From Diploptera punctata (Eukaryota; Arthropoda; Insecta; Blattodea; Blaberidae), in contig JASPKZ010000422.1 in the NCBI GenBank assembly GCA_030220185.1, forward strand, positions 2,057,001-2,121,000: DNA of 64,000 nucleotides, in the 5' to 3' direction. Below, piece after piece: positions 46,697-58,102 of this stretch. The notes below the pieces were generated by a model, which had not been told where the DNA came from, made no database searches, and worked only from the letters and a program-made list of their open reading frames with translations. A program made the position numbers and the translations under genes. The number at the start of each line of letters is the position of its first letter. Position 1 is the stretch's first letter.

Positions 46697-47451
46697 CACC
46701 ATGTTCCAAAATAATAGATGGGGTATTAAGTAGTTGGTATAGCTTTACAAACAACATTGGATGCGTGATTATTTCCTATAATGAAAGAAAATCTGTGAAA
46801 GTTTCATATCCTGTATGCAGTAATTTATTTCTTGTCATTATTACGTCACATCGTTAAATTTGTTAAAATGGCGACTCTTGTACAGAAGTCATTCTGTTTG
46901 TTGCAATTTGCGAGGTCTTGTTCCATTGTTGTAGTGCAGTGAGCTTTCCGACGGCAATTTAGAATTGATCCTCTGAAAGTTAAGAGTCATCAATGGTATA
47001 GATAGTTAGAAACAACTGGATGTATCTGTAAAAGGATAAGTCTAGGACGTCCATGAACACCAAATGAAAGAATAAAGAATGTCAGAGCATCTTTCATATG
47101 TAGTCCACAAAAATCTGTGCAACATGCTAATCTCACACCTTGTGATTTTTTCCTGTGGGGGTGCATGTGCACATACCACTACTTCCCATCAACCTTCCAG
47201 ACTTGAGAAGGAGGATTGTTATTGCTGTTGAATCCATTACTCCAAATATGCTAACCAAGGTTTGGGAGGAATTAGACTATCGGCTAGATGTGTGCCGTGT
47301 AATGAAGGGTGATCACATCGAACACTTATAAAGCATGGTATAAAAACTTGAAGAGTTTCTCTTTAATCCTATGTAAGTTTTGTTTTTATATATAGCATGT
47401 AAGATAAATTAAACAATTTTGAAACCCCGTGCATTATTTTGGAACACGGTG
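46697..47451 (+). pseudogene. Internally deleted mariner-like transposon
   Basis: Terminal repeats 'caccatgttccaaaataata' (left) and, reversed, 'caccgtgttccaaaataatg' (right), both bordered by TA. Inside, a frame from ATG 46868 reads MATLVQKSFCLLQFARSCS and FRRQFRIDPLKVKS, typical of the N-terminal DNA-binding part, with several in-frame stops. It then jumps from KSVQHAN straight to LTPCDFFLWG, the C-terminal end, and after a frameshift finishes VWEELDYRLDVCRVMKGDHI to a stop at 47331. The central catalytic DDE/D part is missing. It is about 755 bp against roughly 1.3 kb for intact relatives, so non-autonomous and dead. Confidence 0.85.
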
Positions 47452-47789
47452 TATTATTTAATTAGAATGTAATAATATAAGAACAATATTAAAATTTATT
47501 TCAATATTTACTTTGTATTTGTTAGTTAAAGTTGGAGATTTAGGACAACATAAAAATGTTAAAAGGAAATATTTTATTTCTTAAAATGTGTAATAAAAGT
47601 TTAAGTTTACTGAAGAATCTAAAAGATTTCTTATACATAAAAAAATTGTCATAATAATTAAAAGATATTGCACTGATAATTACTTTTGTACATTGAGTAA
47701 ATTTTGAGAAATTTAAGATTTAGTAAACTGTTAAAATTTCAAACTCTTAACTGAATATTTATTTGACTCATTTTTAATTCGATTGGTTA

Positions 47790-48115
47790 AAGATTTAGGA
47801 TGCTACTACTGTCCACGGAATGCCTTCAAGGGAACTAGAGGAGAAGAGAGAAGAAATCCTGTCCGAGTTTTATACCACAGATACAATGACATCTAACGAC
47901 TTGTAACGTGCGGGCTATGACCTGAGACACACTGTGACAAGTTTTGCTGCACATGGGTTCCATCATGGAATCTTTAAAACAATGGGATACCATCAACCTG
48001 GACCTGATTGTGTGTGTGAGAGATGTGGGAAACCATGTGACACCTAGCATGCTATGAACTGTTCGTACAGATGCGAATCGCTTACACAGTCTACTATTGA
48101 GCACTACTTCAAGCT
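47790..48115 (+). pseudogene. LINE C-terminal fragment with a Cys/His knuckle
   Basis: Plus-strand pieces: LRHTVTSFAAHGFHHGIFKT, then MGYHQPGPDCVCERCGKPCD and HAMNCS. A gatekeeping 'T-HG-F--' segment followed by closely spaced Cys and His near the end resembles the region after RNase H in R1/Jockey-like LINE ORF2s. The clade is not assigned. It ends at the triplet microsatellite. Confidence 0.5.
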
Positions 48116-48144
48116 ATTGATATTACATGTGCACATTAGTGCAC

Positions 48145-48336
<192 letters not shown>

Positions 48337-48629
48337 GGTTAAAGACTTTGAAATTACAATATTTAAGCCTGGACCAATAGTAAGGCAGAATTTAGTCACG
48401 TGATATCATGAATACTTTTTTTTAAAATTTCAAATATGGCAATTCATCAGTTTCTCACAAATGTTCGTGGAGGATGGATGCATCTTGGTACACTATAAAA
48501 AATTTGTTATATAAGAATCCCTAGTATCGGGTAGAGACCTAATATGTATATTGTGCCATTAAATAACCAGGATAGTGAATAACTACATATTTAAAAATAT
48601 TCATACAAATTATTTTAGTATAAAAAAGT

Positions 48630-48765
48630 CTGGACAAGCTGATGATAAAACAGAATTGTTTTGAAACATGTCCAAGAACAAATCAACATTAATATTGAGG
48701 TAAGATAATCAGACTGAAAATAATTTTATTAAAATAACCTCAAAATATCACTTCAGAAAATTAAA
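48630..48765 (+). mobile_element. Solo PLE 3' terminus, family A
   Basis: Only the last ~135 bp of family A: core CTGATGA-T-AAAACA/TGTTTT-GAAAC at 48639-48667, 'aatattgaggtaagat', and the extension 'aaaataacctcaaaatatca'. Flanked by TATAAAAAAGT (48619-48629) and TATAAAAAAAGT (48766-48777). Confidence 0.85.
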
Positions 48766-48777
48766 TATAAAAAAAGT

Positions 48778-49575
48778 TTGTTAGTGTAGATAATATTTAT
48801 TGGTGCTGCAAATGGAACAATCTTAATTGGAAAAGTGTTAATGCCAAAAGAAGATAAATAAGTGTATGTGTTATAATTCTCAGGACTTAATTTAACTACC
48901 TGTGGTCTCCCTGAAGAGAATTCCACCATTCAAGTTTAACTATACCTTTAAATGCCACCTCAACATGGGACAACTAAGAAATTCTCCTTTCTAATCCATA
49001 ATCCAGCTTTATAGTTAAACATTTTATTTTGCCAAGAATATGTTATAAACTTTCAATGTACTTTGGAACCTTACCTATGTTTACAGTTCTGTAGTATGCC
49101 TGCAATCAATTTGTATAATAAACAAGATTTTTTATTATGGTGATTTTTTTTACAGTCCTTACTAGACAACATGTTCCATTTCTAAATAAAATTATAAATG
49201 CTACATGCTTATTGTTTTATCTTGCTACCTCTAGTAATAGTATTCTGTTCCTACTTCTGTTTAACCTGTTATTTACTTAATAATACCCCAGCTGTATGAC
49301 GAAAATATGACTTATAGTATATAAAAACTTAATGCCTTGTATTTTTTTTTTGTTAGATCTGGTAAATCTGAAGTTGGCCTACCTTGTTGTATAAGATCAT
49401 TTTTCTCATTGAAAGGTCTGCACGAAAATTATCTACTATGTAAATTAAAAATTATAGTCACTTACTTTCATTTTTATTAAATTGATAAATCACATTTATA
49501 AGTAACACTTTAAAACGTATTAATAACGCATTTGAACGAACTCAGAGTTGATATTAAATTCAACTGTTGCTTTCC
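48778..49575. other. Intron sequence, weak splice-like site only
   Basis: On minus, 'cgtgcag' followed by 35 nt and 'gtaggc' (49372-49406) looks exon-like, but it breaks the phase between the flanking host exons. Nothing else is seen. Confidence 0.45.
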
Positions 49576-49605
49576 ACAAATTTATATATATATATATATA
49601 TATAT
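49576..49605. repeat. (TA)n microsatellite
   Basis: TA run abutting the SINE tail; a similar run lies at 49929-49945 after the second tail copy. Confidence 0.85.
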
Positions 49606-49626
49606 GATATGAAAAGAAAAATGAAT

Positions 49627-49700
49627 GCTTGAGTCGGGATTCGAACTCGAGTCTCTAAAGTCTGTACCTTTAGCGCTCTAATCAACTGAGCTACTCAAGA
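49627..49700 (-). mobile_element. tRNA-like SINE head with near-complete cloverleaf
   Basis: 74 nt on minus. Acceptor halves CTTGAG/CTCAAG pair over 6 bp, D-arm GCTC/GAGC, T-arm with loop TTCGAAT, and an anticodon arm of 6 bp (CTAAAG/CTTTAG) with loop GTACAGA. The 6-bp anticodon stem is abnormal. A tail 'attcatttttcttttcatat' follows, and the same tail recurs at 49899-49929, so a SINE is more likely than a functional tRNA. Confidence 0.55.
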
Positions 49701-49945
49701 ATTCCAATACAAGCATACAATTTTCTTATACATGTAGTATTCTCAATTCACACAAGAGGTAGCTGAAATTGTTCCAACTGCCATCTCGCGGCTAACGTAA
49801 CAGTTAAGCAAATTTTTAAAGAGAATATTTACTTTATAGCAGTAACGCTTTTATATATAGATATTATAAATATATTTTTGACATTTGGCAATGAAGGCAA
49901 ATATGATATGAAAAGAAAAATGAATGCTATATATATATATATATA

Positions 49946-50999
49946 CATATACAAGTTCGTAATAATTCAATTGTTGTTATTCATATATACAATATAAATA
50001 AAGCTTCTTAAATTAACAGGTTGCTATTGCTGACAAAACGTACTGCATCATTTTATTTACTTTTCTTGTAATTTGTAAAAATATAACTACATAAATTAAA
50101 TATTATAAATTAAAAAAAATATTACTTCTAAAAATTGTATTATTGAGTTATTGGCGTTTTCCAAATCAGTCAATCATGAATGTTTTATGAATCGATAAGT
50201 TGAAAGGTCATTTGACTTTGTGTATACTTTGAGTTGTGATGTTTCTGGGTTCAGCTAGCTGGTGTTCAATAAAAAATCGATGGAATAAGACACAAGGCAC
50301 AATGTTTGTTTAGCGGGTTATCGCTGGTCTATTGTGCATTATCACTGGACTTAGTAGGTTGATTCATTTAGTAGGTTATTGCTAATTCATCTGCAGTGAA
50401 ATAGCTGGTGCAGATGGGGATAACACAGTGTTCCTCCATGGAGACAATGTGAATACACAGAATACAGTGGGAATTTTTGAATTTTTATACGCTCGCGTAA
50501 TTGATTTGAATGAAATTTGGCAAATATGTTATTTTATTTTAACCCAAAATTATTAATATAGTAATTACCCCAGCAGTGGTTACTTTCTAATGATTTAAAA
50601 AAATCTATGCTGTTACCAAATGACCCCTAATTCATTCTTTGCTACAGGCCACTTTCCTCTACTCTTTTAACACTGCCTATCAATATTTCTCTTATATTAC
50701 CCCCCTCCACACACACACACATTGCTCTCCCCTTAATCTTAAAATGGTAATATATTTTGTTTATTAGGGTTATTATGATACATGTGTTGAATACTTTCCA
50801 GTATCTTAGAGTCTAGAGTTAATAATAAAAGAGTTTACATACTAATCTGCAACATAAAAGGTGTAAAAATTGGAGATTTTGTTTATAGATATTACATGTA
50901 TTGTAGCATTAACAGTACTTAAAAATGAGGAATAACCACAGTTTGTACATTAAGATGAAATATCATAAAAGCAAGGTAGTGGAAGTGCATGTGATGTTG
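49946..50999. other. Intron sequence, no feature seen
   Basis: AT-rich; a short (CA)n run near 50709-50722 is the only simple repeat. Confidence 0.5.
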
Positions 51000-51108
51000 A
51001 CAGCGGTTGCGATGGTGGTGGTTGTGTTAGTGGTAGTTGTACTGGTATTGGTACTTGTAGTGTTGATGGTGATAGTTGTGGTGGTGATGGTGTTGGTATT
51101 AATAAATT
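51000..51108. repeat. GTT/GGT-rich imperfect microsatellite
   Basis: Imperfect 'ggtggttgt' triplets in which the plus strand is almost devoid of C. The apparent Val/Leu-rich ORF is compositional. Confidence 0.85.
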
Positions 51109-51129
51109 AATTTTATTGTCAGTAGCAGT

Positions 51130-52098
51130 AAAGAGGGAAATTTTGAAGAAGTGGCTGGATTCAAATATCTAGGAACAATGATTACAAATAAGAATGAAGT
51201 GCAGAAATAAATTAAATATAGGCTCAGTTCTGAAAATGCATATTATTAGGGTATTACAATGATTTTTGTCATCCAAACTTCTCTCAAAAAATACTAAATG
51301 AAAAATATAAAACTGTTAGTGTCCCAATTACATGAATGCAAAACATGGACTTTTACTTTAAAGGAGGAGTAAAGATTACAAGTATTTGAGAATAAAGTTC
51401 TTAGGAAAATTTTTGGACCAAAGAGAAATGAACAGACAGGTGAATGGAAAAGATTACATAACAGTGAGCTACAGTGAGTGGATGTAATAAGAACAGTTAA
51501 GTCTCATAGACTGTGATGGGCAGGACATGTGGCACAATTGGGGAATAAAAGAGGGACATGGAAGCTTCTTGTAAGAAAACCAGAGGGAAAACGCCCACTT
51601 TGTTGATCAAGAATGAGGTGGGTGAATAACATTAAGTATGGTTTGAGGGAAGTAGATTATACAGGGGATGAATGGAAAACATTAACTGAGGATAGGGATG
51701 CATGGATAGTTTGTCAGCGTGGTCATGAACATATCCATCCATAGTAATTCTGCCTGAAGGCAGGTCCTTCACTGCAATCATAGCATTTTCATGCTATGCT
51801 TGCAGCTTTACTAGGGAATTGTAGGTGTGGTAGCTTCCCGTTGCTTTCCACTCCGGTGAAGGATGATGATGATAATGATAAGGATGATGATGATGATGGC
51901 CATATGATTTCGGGGACCGTTTGGGCCTTAAAGTTTTCCTCTTACAGGTGAGGAAAAACCCCGATAAAAACTTCACCCAGAAAAACTGCCCCAACCAGGG
52001 ATCGAACCCAGGCCCGCTGTGTGACAAGGCAGCATGCTACCTCGAGACCACAGCGGTGGACCATGAACCTATGGGTTCGATAATTTGAGCAGTATTTG
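51130..52098 (+). pseudogene. Decayed LINE 3' region split by a SINE
   Basis: In order: EGNFEEVAGFKYLGTMITN, frame-shifted YKTVSVPIT-like, VFENKVLRKIFGPKRNE, WAGHVAQLG, KPEGKRPLC, REVDYTGDEWKTLTEDRDAW. Interrupted at 51730 by a SINE (51731-52061) and resumed as 'catgaacctatgggttcgat', the usual end of this LINE. It lies in a host intron. Confidence 0.78.
51731..52061 (-). mobile_element. tRNA-derived SINE, full-length, with 7-bp target duplication
   Basis: On minus: 'ggtctcgaggtagcatgctg', a clean B box 'gggttcgatccc', body 'cctcacctgtaagaggaaaa', 'aaggcccaaacggtccccga', several CAT runs and an end near 'cagaattactatggatggat'. CATGAAC at 51724-51730 and 52062-52068 flanks it inside the LINE tail. 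About 331 bp; the best copy of this SINE family in the window. Confidence 0.85.
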
Positions 52099-52161
52099 CT
52101 AATTAGCTACTATATAAACTATAAATAAATTGTCTACTATTTGTGTTAATGTTGTACTTAC

Positions 52162-52360
52162 TATTGCATGGCGAGCTTGTGGAGCACAGCTGGTGGAGCG
52201 TGTGAGGGGTCCAGGATCAAGTCTCTCCAGATTGGCAGGACTGAGAACTCTACTGTTGTAGAACCAATGTGATCCTGGGCCATGCTGATGTGGTGGTCCA
52301 ACTAGTCGACTGCTGTATGCCCACTGTCCACTCTTAGGCGCAGCATACACTGCAGAGTGA
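52162..52360 (-). CDS. Host gene, internal coding exon (exon 2 of 5 seen)
   Basis: 199 nt on minus. Acceptor 'gaatgttttcag|TCACTC', donor 'GCAATA|gtaagt', a consensus match. One base completes the codon split by the 57-kb exon (AG+T, Ser), then 66 codons run to a codon boundary. Sequence starts HSAVYAAPKSGQWAYSSRLV, then GPPHQHGPGSHWFYNSRVLS and ends QARHAI: Pro, Ser and Gly rich with scattered Tyr and Trp. A second AG 11 nt downstream (52350-52351) would break the phase with the previous exon. The region is much more GC-rich than its intron. No domain recognised; a disordered or cytoplasmic segment is a guess. Confidence 0.82.
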
Positions 52361-52627
52361 CTGAAAACATTCTCCAGTTATAAACAAACTGTACTGCCAA
52401 ATTATTTTATCTACTATTGTTAAGTTCATTGTTAACAGGCAAAATGTTCTCAAAACTCATAAGACATGCAAAAAACCACACGGGAACTGCATAAACTAAG
52501 TGAATTCCTCTGCAAGCAAATTAATTAATGAATAAACCATTACAAATTAATCATCCATTACTTAAAATTGCAAATAATGCCTTCATCGAATTTACATCAA
52601 ATTTTGCTGGTTTACTTCACATATTGA

Positions 52628-52885
52628 CGGTAGGCAATGAAAACCTCGTAACTCCTCAGTCATTGAAAACCACATAACTCCAGTAGCCAGCACATAAATA
52701 TGTGATGCAAAACCTGTTGAGAACATGGACTTCAAATTTATTAATAACTTAACTTGTATTCTGTAGTAAAATATGTGGGAACTATTTATTGCTTATCAAT
52801 TTTAATAATTATTTAAAACAGTTATTTGTTTCTCCTGCAAAATTTACCAAAATGGAGTTACGAGGTTTTCATTGCCCACCATCGA
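52628..52885. mobile_element. Candidate MITE with ~27-bp inverted ends
   Basis: The left end 'ggtaggcaatgaaaacctcg' and the reverse complement of the right end 'ggtgggcaatgaaaacctcg' match and continue to 'taactcc'. An extra internal copy 'cattgaaaaccacataactc' follows the left end. Non-coding. Confidence 0.6.
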
Positions 52886-53093
52886 TATATTTCTTTTGTT
52901 AAACTAGTGAAACTCTGCTGATGCTAGCTTATTTAACAGTATTGGACTGTAATGGAAACAAATCATGCTTAACCATAAGTTATTACCCATTAGCATATTG
53001 TATAATTTGACACCAATTTAAATAATGTCTACCGATTCATTTTTCCATTACTTTATTAAATGTATTAAATAAATTAAACTAATATATCTTATT

Positions 53094-53961
53094 TTTAGTC
53101 TGATCATCTTACCTCAATATTAATGTTGATTTGTTCTTGAACATGTTTCAAAACAATTCTGTTTTATCGTCAGCTTGTCCAGACTGGTTTGATTTATGTT
53201 GCACAACCTGGATGTTGATGTCAGCTCCGTCCTGTGGTTGGCCAAAGAACCTCCAAACAAGGTCACGCTCCATCGGTATTTCAAAATTCATAACTCTGTT
53301 TTTGTTCTTCTGAATATAAATTTTTTCACAAATAATCAGCTCTTTTGTATTTTCTAACTGTTTTAATAATTTAGTGTCTGAATTTATATTATGTTTTTCA
53401 GACCAAACATGAGCAGCAACTGCAGATTTTTCTATTTCCCCATTTTTAATATTTCTTATGTGTTCTTTGGTTCTAATTTTTAGGTTTCTTTTTGTTTTTT
53501 CCTATATATATCTTTTCACAACCCATGCATTCAATTTGATATATTCCTGACTTTTTATTTTTATCAGTTTTTTTCATTTTTGTTGGTTTTTATTAGTTTA
53601 TTTAAACTGTAGTTATTTTTCGGTGTTAATTTAATATTAAACTTCTCAAAAAAAGAAAAGAGCTGACTATTTGGGAAAAAATTTATATTCAGAAGAACAA
53701 AAACAGAGTTATGAATTTTGAAATACCGACGGAGCATGATCATGTTTGGAGGTTCTTTGGCCAACCACAGGATGGAGCTGACATCAACATCCAGGTTGTG
53801 CAACGTAATGCAACATAAATCAAACCAGTCTGGACAAGCTGACGATAAAACAGAATTGTTTTGAAACATGTTCAAGAACAAATCAACATTAATATTGAGG
53901 TAAGATGATAAGACTAAAAATAATATAATTAAAATAACCTCGAAATATCAGTTCCTAAAAT
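53094..53961. mobile_element. PLE inverted pair, family A, with 14-bp target duplication
   Basis: Left arm (minus) about 53094-53653 holds the GIY-YIG region with frameshifts. The right arm (plus) about 53654-53961 has only the C-terminal tail (ELTIWEKIYIQKNKNRVMNF) and terminus. Hairpin cores lie at 53145-53173 (minus) and 53839-53867 (plus), both CTGACGA type. The extension is on the right only. TAATATATCTTATT (53080-53093) and TAATGTATCTTATT (53962-53975) flank it, one mismatch. Confidence 0.88.
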
Positions 53962-54445
53962 TAATGTATCTTATTGGACACATTGCCAATTTATGAGTTC
54001 ATTAAATTGTATGGTATACATTGAGTGAATCAAACATGGCAATTAAGAGTCAATTTTTAATTTTGGATTTCAGGTAAACCCTCAGTTCTTATAGTCAGAT
54101 TTTGCTGAATTTTGGAAATATGTTCCCACTTTATTTTAGTAGTATATACTAGGTTTCATTATGAAACATAAACAATTATGATCGCTAGAGCGATTTTTTA
54201 ATTTCTGCTTCAGGTGAACTCCTATTCTTAATTCTCTGATTTTCTGGATAACTCGATATTACTGTTTTAATCAACTTTTATATGCCAAGTTTTGTTTTGA
54301 TGAAACAAAAATTGCAGCAGATGATGCATTAACAGAAACATATTTTTCATTCAGTGAGAAATGATAAATTTAAAATAAAAATATTTAATTTATAATATAT
54401 GCAAATACATAATGTATATATACATTTTGGTCATGGTAATTTTCA

Positions 54446-54788
54446 GTTTTAACTTTACTATCTAACTTCTCTTGGTTAACTCTTGTTTTTTCGACCCCGA
54501 TGCTATTAGGGCATCCGAGGGCTAGAGAGTCTTTCCTTTCTTCCATTTCTTCTTTCCTTTATTTTCTTTTCTTCTCCAGAAAAGCCTGACCAGAGGCTAT
54601 AAGATGGCAGCCCCATCACTGGTCTTGCCTTCCTTTGGCCAGCAACCAATCGAAGGAACTATTATTATGCTTTCAAGTCTTATACGAGAATTTCGCGGAA
54701 GGATCGTACTATTTAGGCTGGAGGGAAAATTTTCTATAGGATCGTAACAGGCCTTGGTCTAATACTTGGAAGGAAGAAGAAGAAGATA
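54446..54788 (+). mobile_element. LINE-derived short element, 5'-truncated copy
   Basis: Same order as 20830-21243 but in plus orientation: 'tatctaacttctcttggtta', 'agcctgaccagaggctataa', an ATG-started stretch MAAPSLVLPSFGQQPIEG, then a jump to 'ctggagggaaaattttctat' and the LINE tail 'ggtctaatacttggaaggaa' with (GAA)n. Lacks the first ~100 bp. Confidence 0.82.
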
Positions 54789-55204
54789 GGATCAGTGAAG
54801 ATCTGTAAACATTTTTCATAACCTTTTCATGAGAACATTCCTTCAGAATTAACTAAAACAAAGCTTTAATAAAAGTAAAACATACTCCCATTATAATATG
54901 CACATGTTCAAAAAAATAATAGTACTAGTACTGTTGATGAAAACACCAAGTTTTTCCACACCGTTTACGAGGTAATGTTAGTTATTGCAACTATATTCTT
55001 TTCATAGATCATAACATAGCATCGGGATAAAGCAAACCAGAAATTGGGATGTCTTGTGTTCAATCTCAGGTGTTGTTATTTACATGAACAAATATTTTAA
55101 AAATTATAAAATAATAAAAAGTGAAATAATTTATCTCCTAACTTTGGTAAAAAACTGAGAGTTTTGGAAGTAATTTTACTTCCTTAAACAACAAAATAAA
55201 GAAA

Positions 55205-56484
55205 TAGACTTTGAGGTATTATTTATTTAAGTAATATTGAATCATCTCACCTCATATTATTCTTCTTCTTAGACCATTTTCAGGACGTTATTTACTTTCA
55301 CCCTCAGTATTTTTACGACCGTTGTTAATGTTATCTTGAAGAGCTGCCTCCTGTTCCCTCTGTTGGTAGATGGAAAAACCTCAAATTCAAATCATTTTCC
55401 CTGGGAATTTCAAAGTTCATTAATTTTTTCCAAACTGTGAACTCTTTAGGGTTTTCTGTCTGTTTTAGTAATTTAGCCTTTCTTATGATTTGATGTTTTT
55501 CTGACCATGTGCGGGCTGCTACTGTAGATTTTTCTACTTCCACAATCTTGACATTCCTGAGATGTTCTTTCACTCTGGTTTTTAAATTTCTCTTTGTTTT
55601 CCTAATGTAGACTTAACCACATTCCCCATATTTAATATGGCTATTTGACTTAGGCCCCAAATGGGAGTCAATGACCAATCACGTTTCAATAAATTTTGAT
55701 TTACAACTAATCACAATAGTTTTCCACCTGGATTGTATCCATTTAATTTTATCACAATAAAATGAAGCTCCTCCATTTTAACATTCTCAATAGGTCAGAG
55801 CATTCTTTTGCAGTGACTCATAATGTTGGTGTTTATGTGTTTCATTTTTTCTCCACTAGAGTGCATTATTACAATATTGTGATCCTTTGGCAATAAATAA
55901 TATGATCTGGTTGCAGTGACGAACAAATGAAACGACAAACGTATCTCATTTGTTTTCAAACATTGCCATTTACATTAAATATATAAATATTTTAAAATAA
56001 CTATATTTAAATAATGATTTGTGAGTAAACAGCTTAATTTTATTAGTTAGATAGTCCTAACAAATGCCACTCTTGATTTCCAAATTATCTAGATAAATTC
56101 ACTCCTCATTTCGTGAGTCGTGAATTTATCAATAATTTGGAAATCACTTGTGGCATTTCTGATTTGTTTTCTTCTTCTATTTTCTCATTTTTGTTGGATC
56201 ATACAAATCTAATGATGCTGAAGCCGTTTTTCAGTGCCAATCTATACTGAAGTTTTTAACATTTTTTTTTAACTTATGGTGCTTCAATGGATGATATGTG
56301 AAATTCTTGAATTTTATGTTTCTTCTTTTTCTTATAGAAGTGTAGTTTGATTAATAAATGTTTATCTTTTGAACTTGTTTGTTTTCTTGTGTATCATGCT
56401 TTCTTAAAATCCATTATTTGTTGCCGCATTGATTATGTGTTAGAAGAAGAATAATATGAGGTGAAGTGGTAACATTTTACTTAA
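55205..56484. mobile_element. PLE, family E, degraded, carrying a nested insertion
   Basis: Minus-strand PLE relics: a C-terminal tail at 55331-55573 (VKIVEVEKSTVAARTWSEKH, KLMNFEIPRENDLNLRF), a GIY-YIG relic with an in-frame stop near 55610, and the preceding spacer at about 56170-56340. Terminal 'cacctcatattattcttctt' (55248) is inverted at the right near 56440-56463. AAAATAAAGAAA flanks it (55193-55204, 56485-56496), though this is low-complexity. A hairpin-ended repeat splits the endonuclease region. Confidence 0.7.
55660..56163 (+). repeat. Hairpin-ended dispersed repeat, copy 2, nested in a PLE
   Basis: Matches 16590-17195 from 'gagtcaatgaccaatcacgt' to the terminal palindrome 'aatgccactcttgatttcca ... 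cttgtggcatt'. It interrupts the GIY-YIG coding region of the family E PLE, so it inserted later. Confidence 0.72.
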
Positions 56485-57031
56485 AAAATAAAGAAAACAA
56501 AAATAAAAATGAAGTTGCCATAAAATAAATATATAAATAATAGAATAGTCAATTTACTAAGTTGTTCCTAAACTAATCAAACTTAAATCCATTTACAGAA
56601 TGTAAACATGCTAGGAAGAGATAATTGTGATGTCACTACATATAGAGAACTTCAGGACGAGTAGCCTAACAGCCGTGGGTTTGAATTCATTAGGTGTGTA
56701 TTAGTTTTGAAATAAGTGTTTGAACAAATGTTAACAAAATTATGAAACAATTGCAGACATATTATTCAATAAAATAAATTAAAAGTCATAATTTTATGCT
56801 TTGCAAATATTTCAAATATTTTCCTTCAAGTTTGAGGTTGGGCATGTAGAAAGTCCAGAATATAGTGGTTCATATTTGCGACTGATTCATTCCTTTTTTT
56901 GGGAAACTGTACTTTGTAGTGAATTTAATTTGTTAATCTGGACTTAAAAGACAGAAAATTTTGCATTGTGAAACAAATTACATCCAGCATTTTAGGGTTT
57001 TATATCTGAAATAAAAAGTGTTAAATATTAC

Positions 57032-57092
57032 CTTGGCATTACTGGTAGCCCTGCTCTCTGTCTTGCTGCTATTTCTTCACTCAGTCGTGCAC
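57032..57092 (-). CDS. Host gene, internal coding exon (exon 1 of 5 seen)
   Basis: 61 nt on minus. Acceptor 'gtttttgatttaag|GTGCAC', donor 'GCCAAG|gtaata'. Only one frame is open, reading ARLSEEIAARQRAGLPVMP between two split codons: the exon starts with two bases of one codon and ends with two of the next, which fits the exon at 52162-52360. Because it starts mid-codon, at least one more coding exon lies to the right, probably beyond the 102-bp satellite or outside the window; I did not find it. The short helix-forming, charged start is followed by a hydrophobic and Pro-containing end. Protein not recognised. Confidence 0.7.
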
Positions 57093-57639
57093 CTTAAATC
57101 AAAAACATAAATCTCAGTAACCATATGTTAGTCTGTACATTTTTCATCTTTAATACAGATTTAACCAAAAAAAAATTGTTGAAATACAGCGCTACAAATA
57201 GAATTTATCACAACTATAGTGTGATCACCAGTGGTGTGTGTCCAGTTCATAATATGCAATAATCTATTGTGGATAAGATTATACATGCAATTACATATCA
57301 ATTTGTAGCCCATATCAGATCCACTCTATTGGAGTTATGTGGCCATACTTGAGACTCATCTGACTTAGTCTCTGCCATCCGTCCTTACAGTTAGCTGCTT
57401 GTAATGCATATGCACACCATTCTCTTCATGTCCCCATGCCATAACGTTCTATCTATATAATGGCATAGCCCAATGTTCAAGCTTAGTCTCTCCTTTATTA
57501 GGAGTCATTATACTAAGTTTGTTTAGTTACAATATTTGGCCCATAGATGTCATAAGTGATATGCAGTCAACATACTGACTCAATGAGACATATAGTAGAC
57601 AACTAAGGTAGTGCTAGGATGATGAGATTGATAAATTTT
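57093..57639. other. No feature recognised upstream of the first seen exon
   Basis: I searched the minus strand for an exon ending one base into a codon and found no convincing candidate. 'ccatgccataacgttct' near 57437 resembles 'catgccataatgttac' near 57845, perhaps part of an unrecognised repeat. Confidence 0.4.
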
Positions 57640-57850
57640 GCTTAGAGACCTTTTTATTCAGGCTTAAGGATCTTTTGCAAGCCTGAAAATCTTCAGACTC
57701 AGGACCCATGGCTAAAAGTCCCTCCCGGAGGACTTACTGCTTGGATTTTTCAATCTAAAAAATGTTTTGACCCTGGCTGGATTTGAACCTATGGCCCTTG
57801 GAACCAGAGGCAAGGAGCATAACCACTAGTCCTCCATGGCCAACATGCCA
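57640..57850 (-). mobile_element. tRNA-derived SINE, best copy of its family
   Basis: On minus: 'tggaggactagtggttatgc' (A-box region), 'cctctggttccaagggccat', a perfect B box 'aggttcaaatcc', then 'agccagggtcaaaacatttt' and 'ccatgggtcctgagtctgaa'. Degraded copies lie at 15285, 18420 and 40640. Confidence 0.7.
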
Positions 57851-58102
57851 TAATGTTACATAAAATTCAGTCTCTGCTGTTTCTACTATCTGATGTGTGT
57901 GAAATGCTATGCTTGTTTGCAGTCAGAATAGCTGTTTATTTATGTGTACATAGGGTGTGTCTTAGTTATGTTCCCAACATGAGTGAGCCAGCAATTGATA
58001 ATCTGGTAGAATTTTTATTGAAAACCTATCATTTGTTATTAAGACATGAAAAAAAAGAGAACTAAAGGACAAAAAGAAGACTCCTAAATTGTTAACTGCA
58101 TA

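Noticed and set aside
49372..49406. 35-nt exon-like stretch on minus with 'gtgcag' acceptor and 'gtaggc' donor
   Set aside because: It lies between two host exons joined at phase 0; adding 35 nt would shift the frame, and the phase-0 reading meets a stop at once.
50925..51110. Val/Leu-rich ORF resembling a membrane protein
   Set aside because: Translation of an imperfect GTT/GGT repeat.
52099..52350. Considered as a tRNA-derived SINE because of 'ggagcacagctggtggagcg' and 'ggatcaagtctc'
   Set aside because: Strong splice sites, a single open frame and phase agreement with neighbours fit a coding exon much better; no other copy in the window.
54941..54985. Possible further PLE terminus ('gttgatgaaaac ... 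gaggtaatg')
   Set aside because: Lacks the GAAAC box and a clear extension; too weak.
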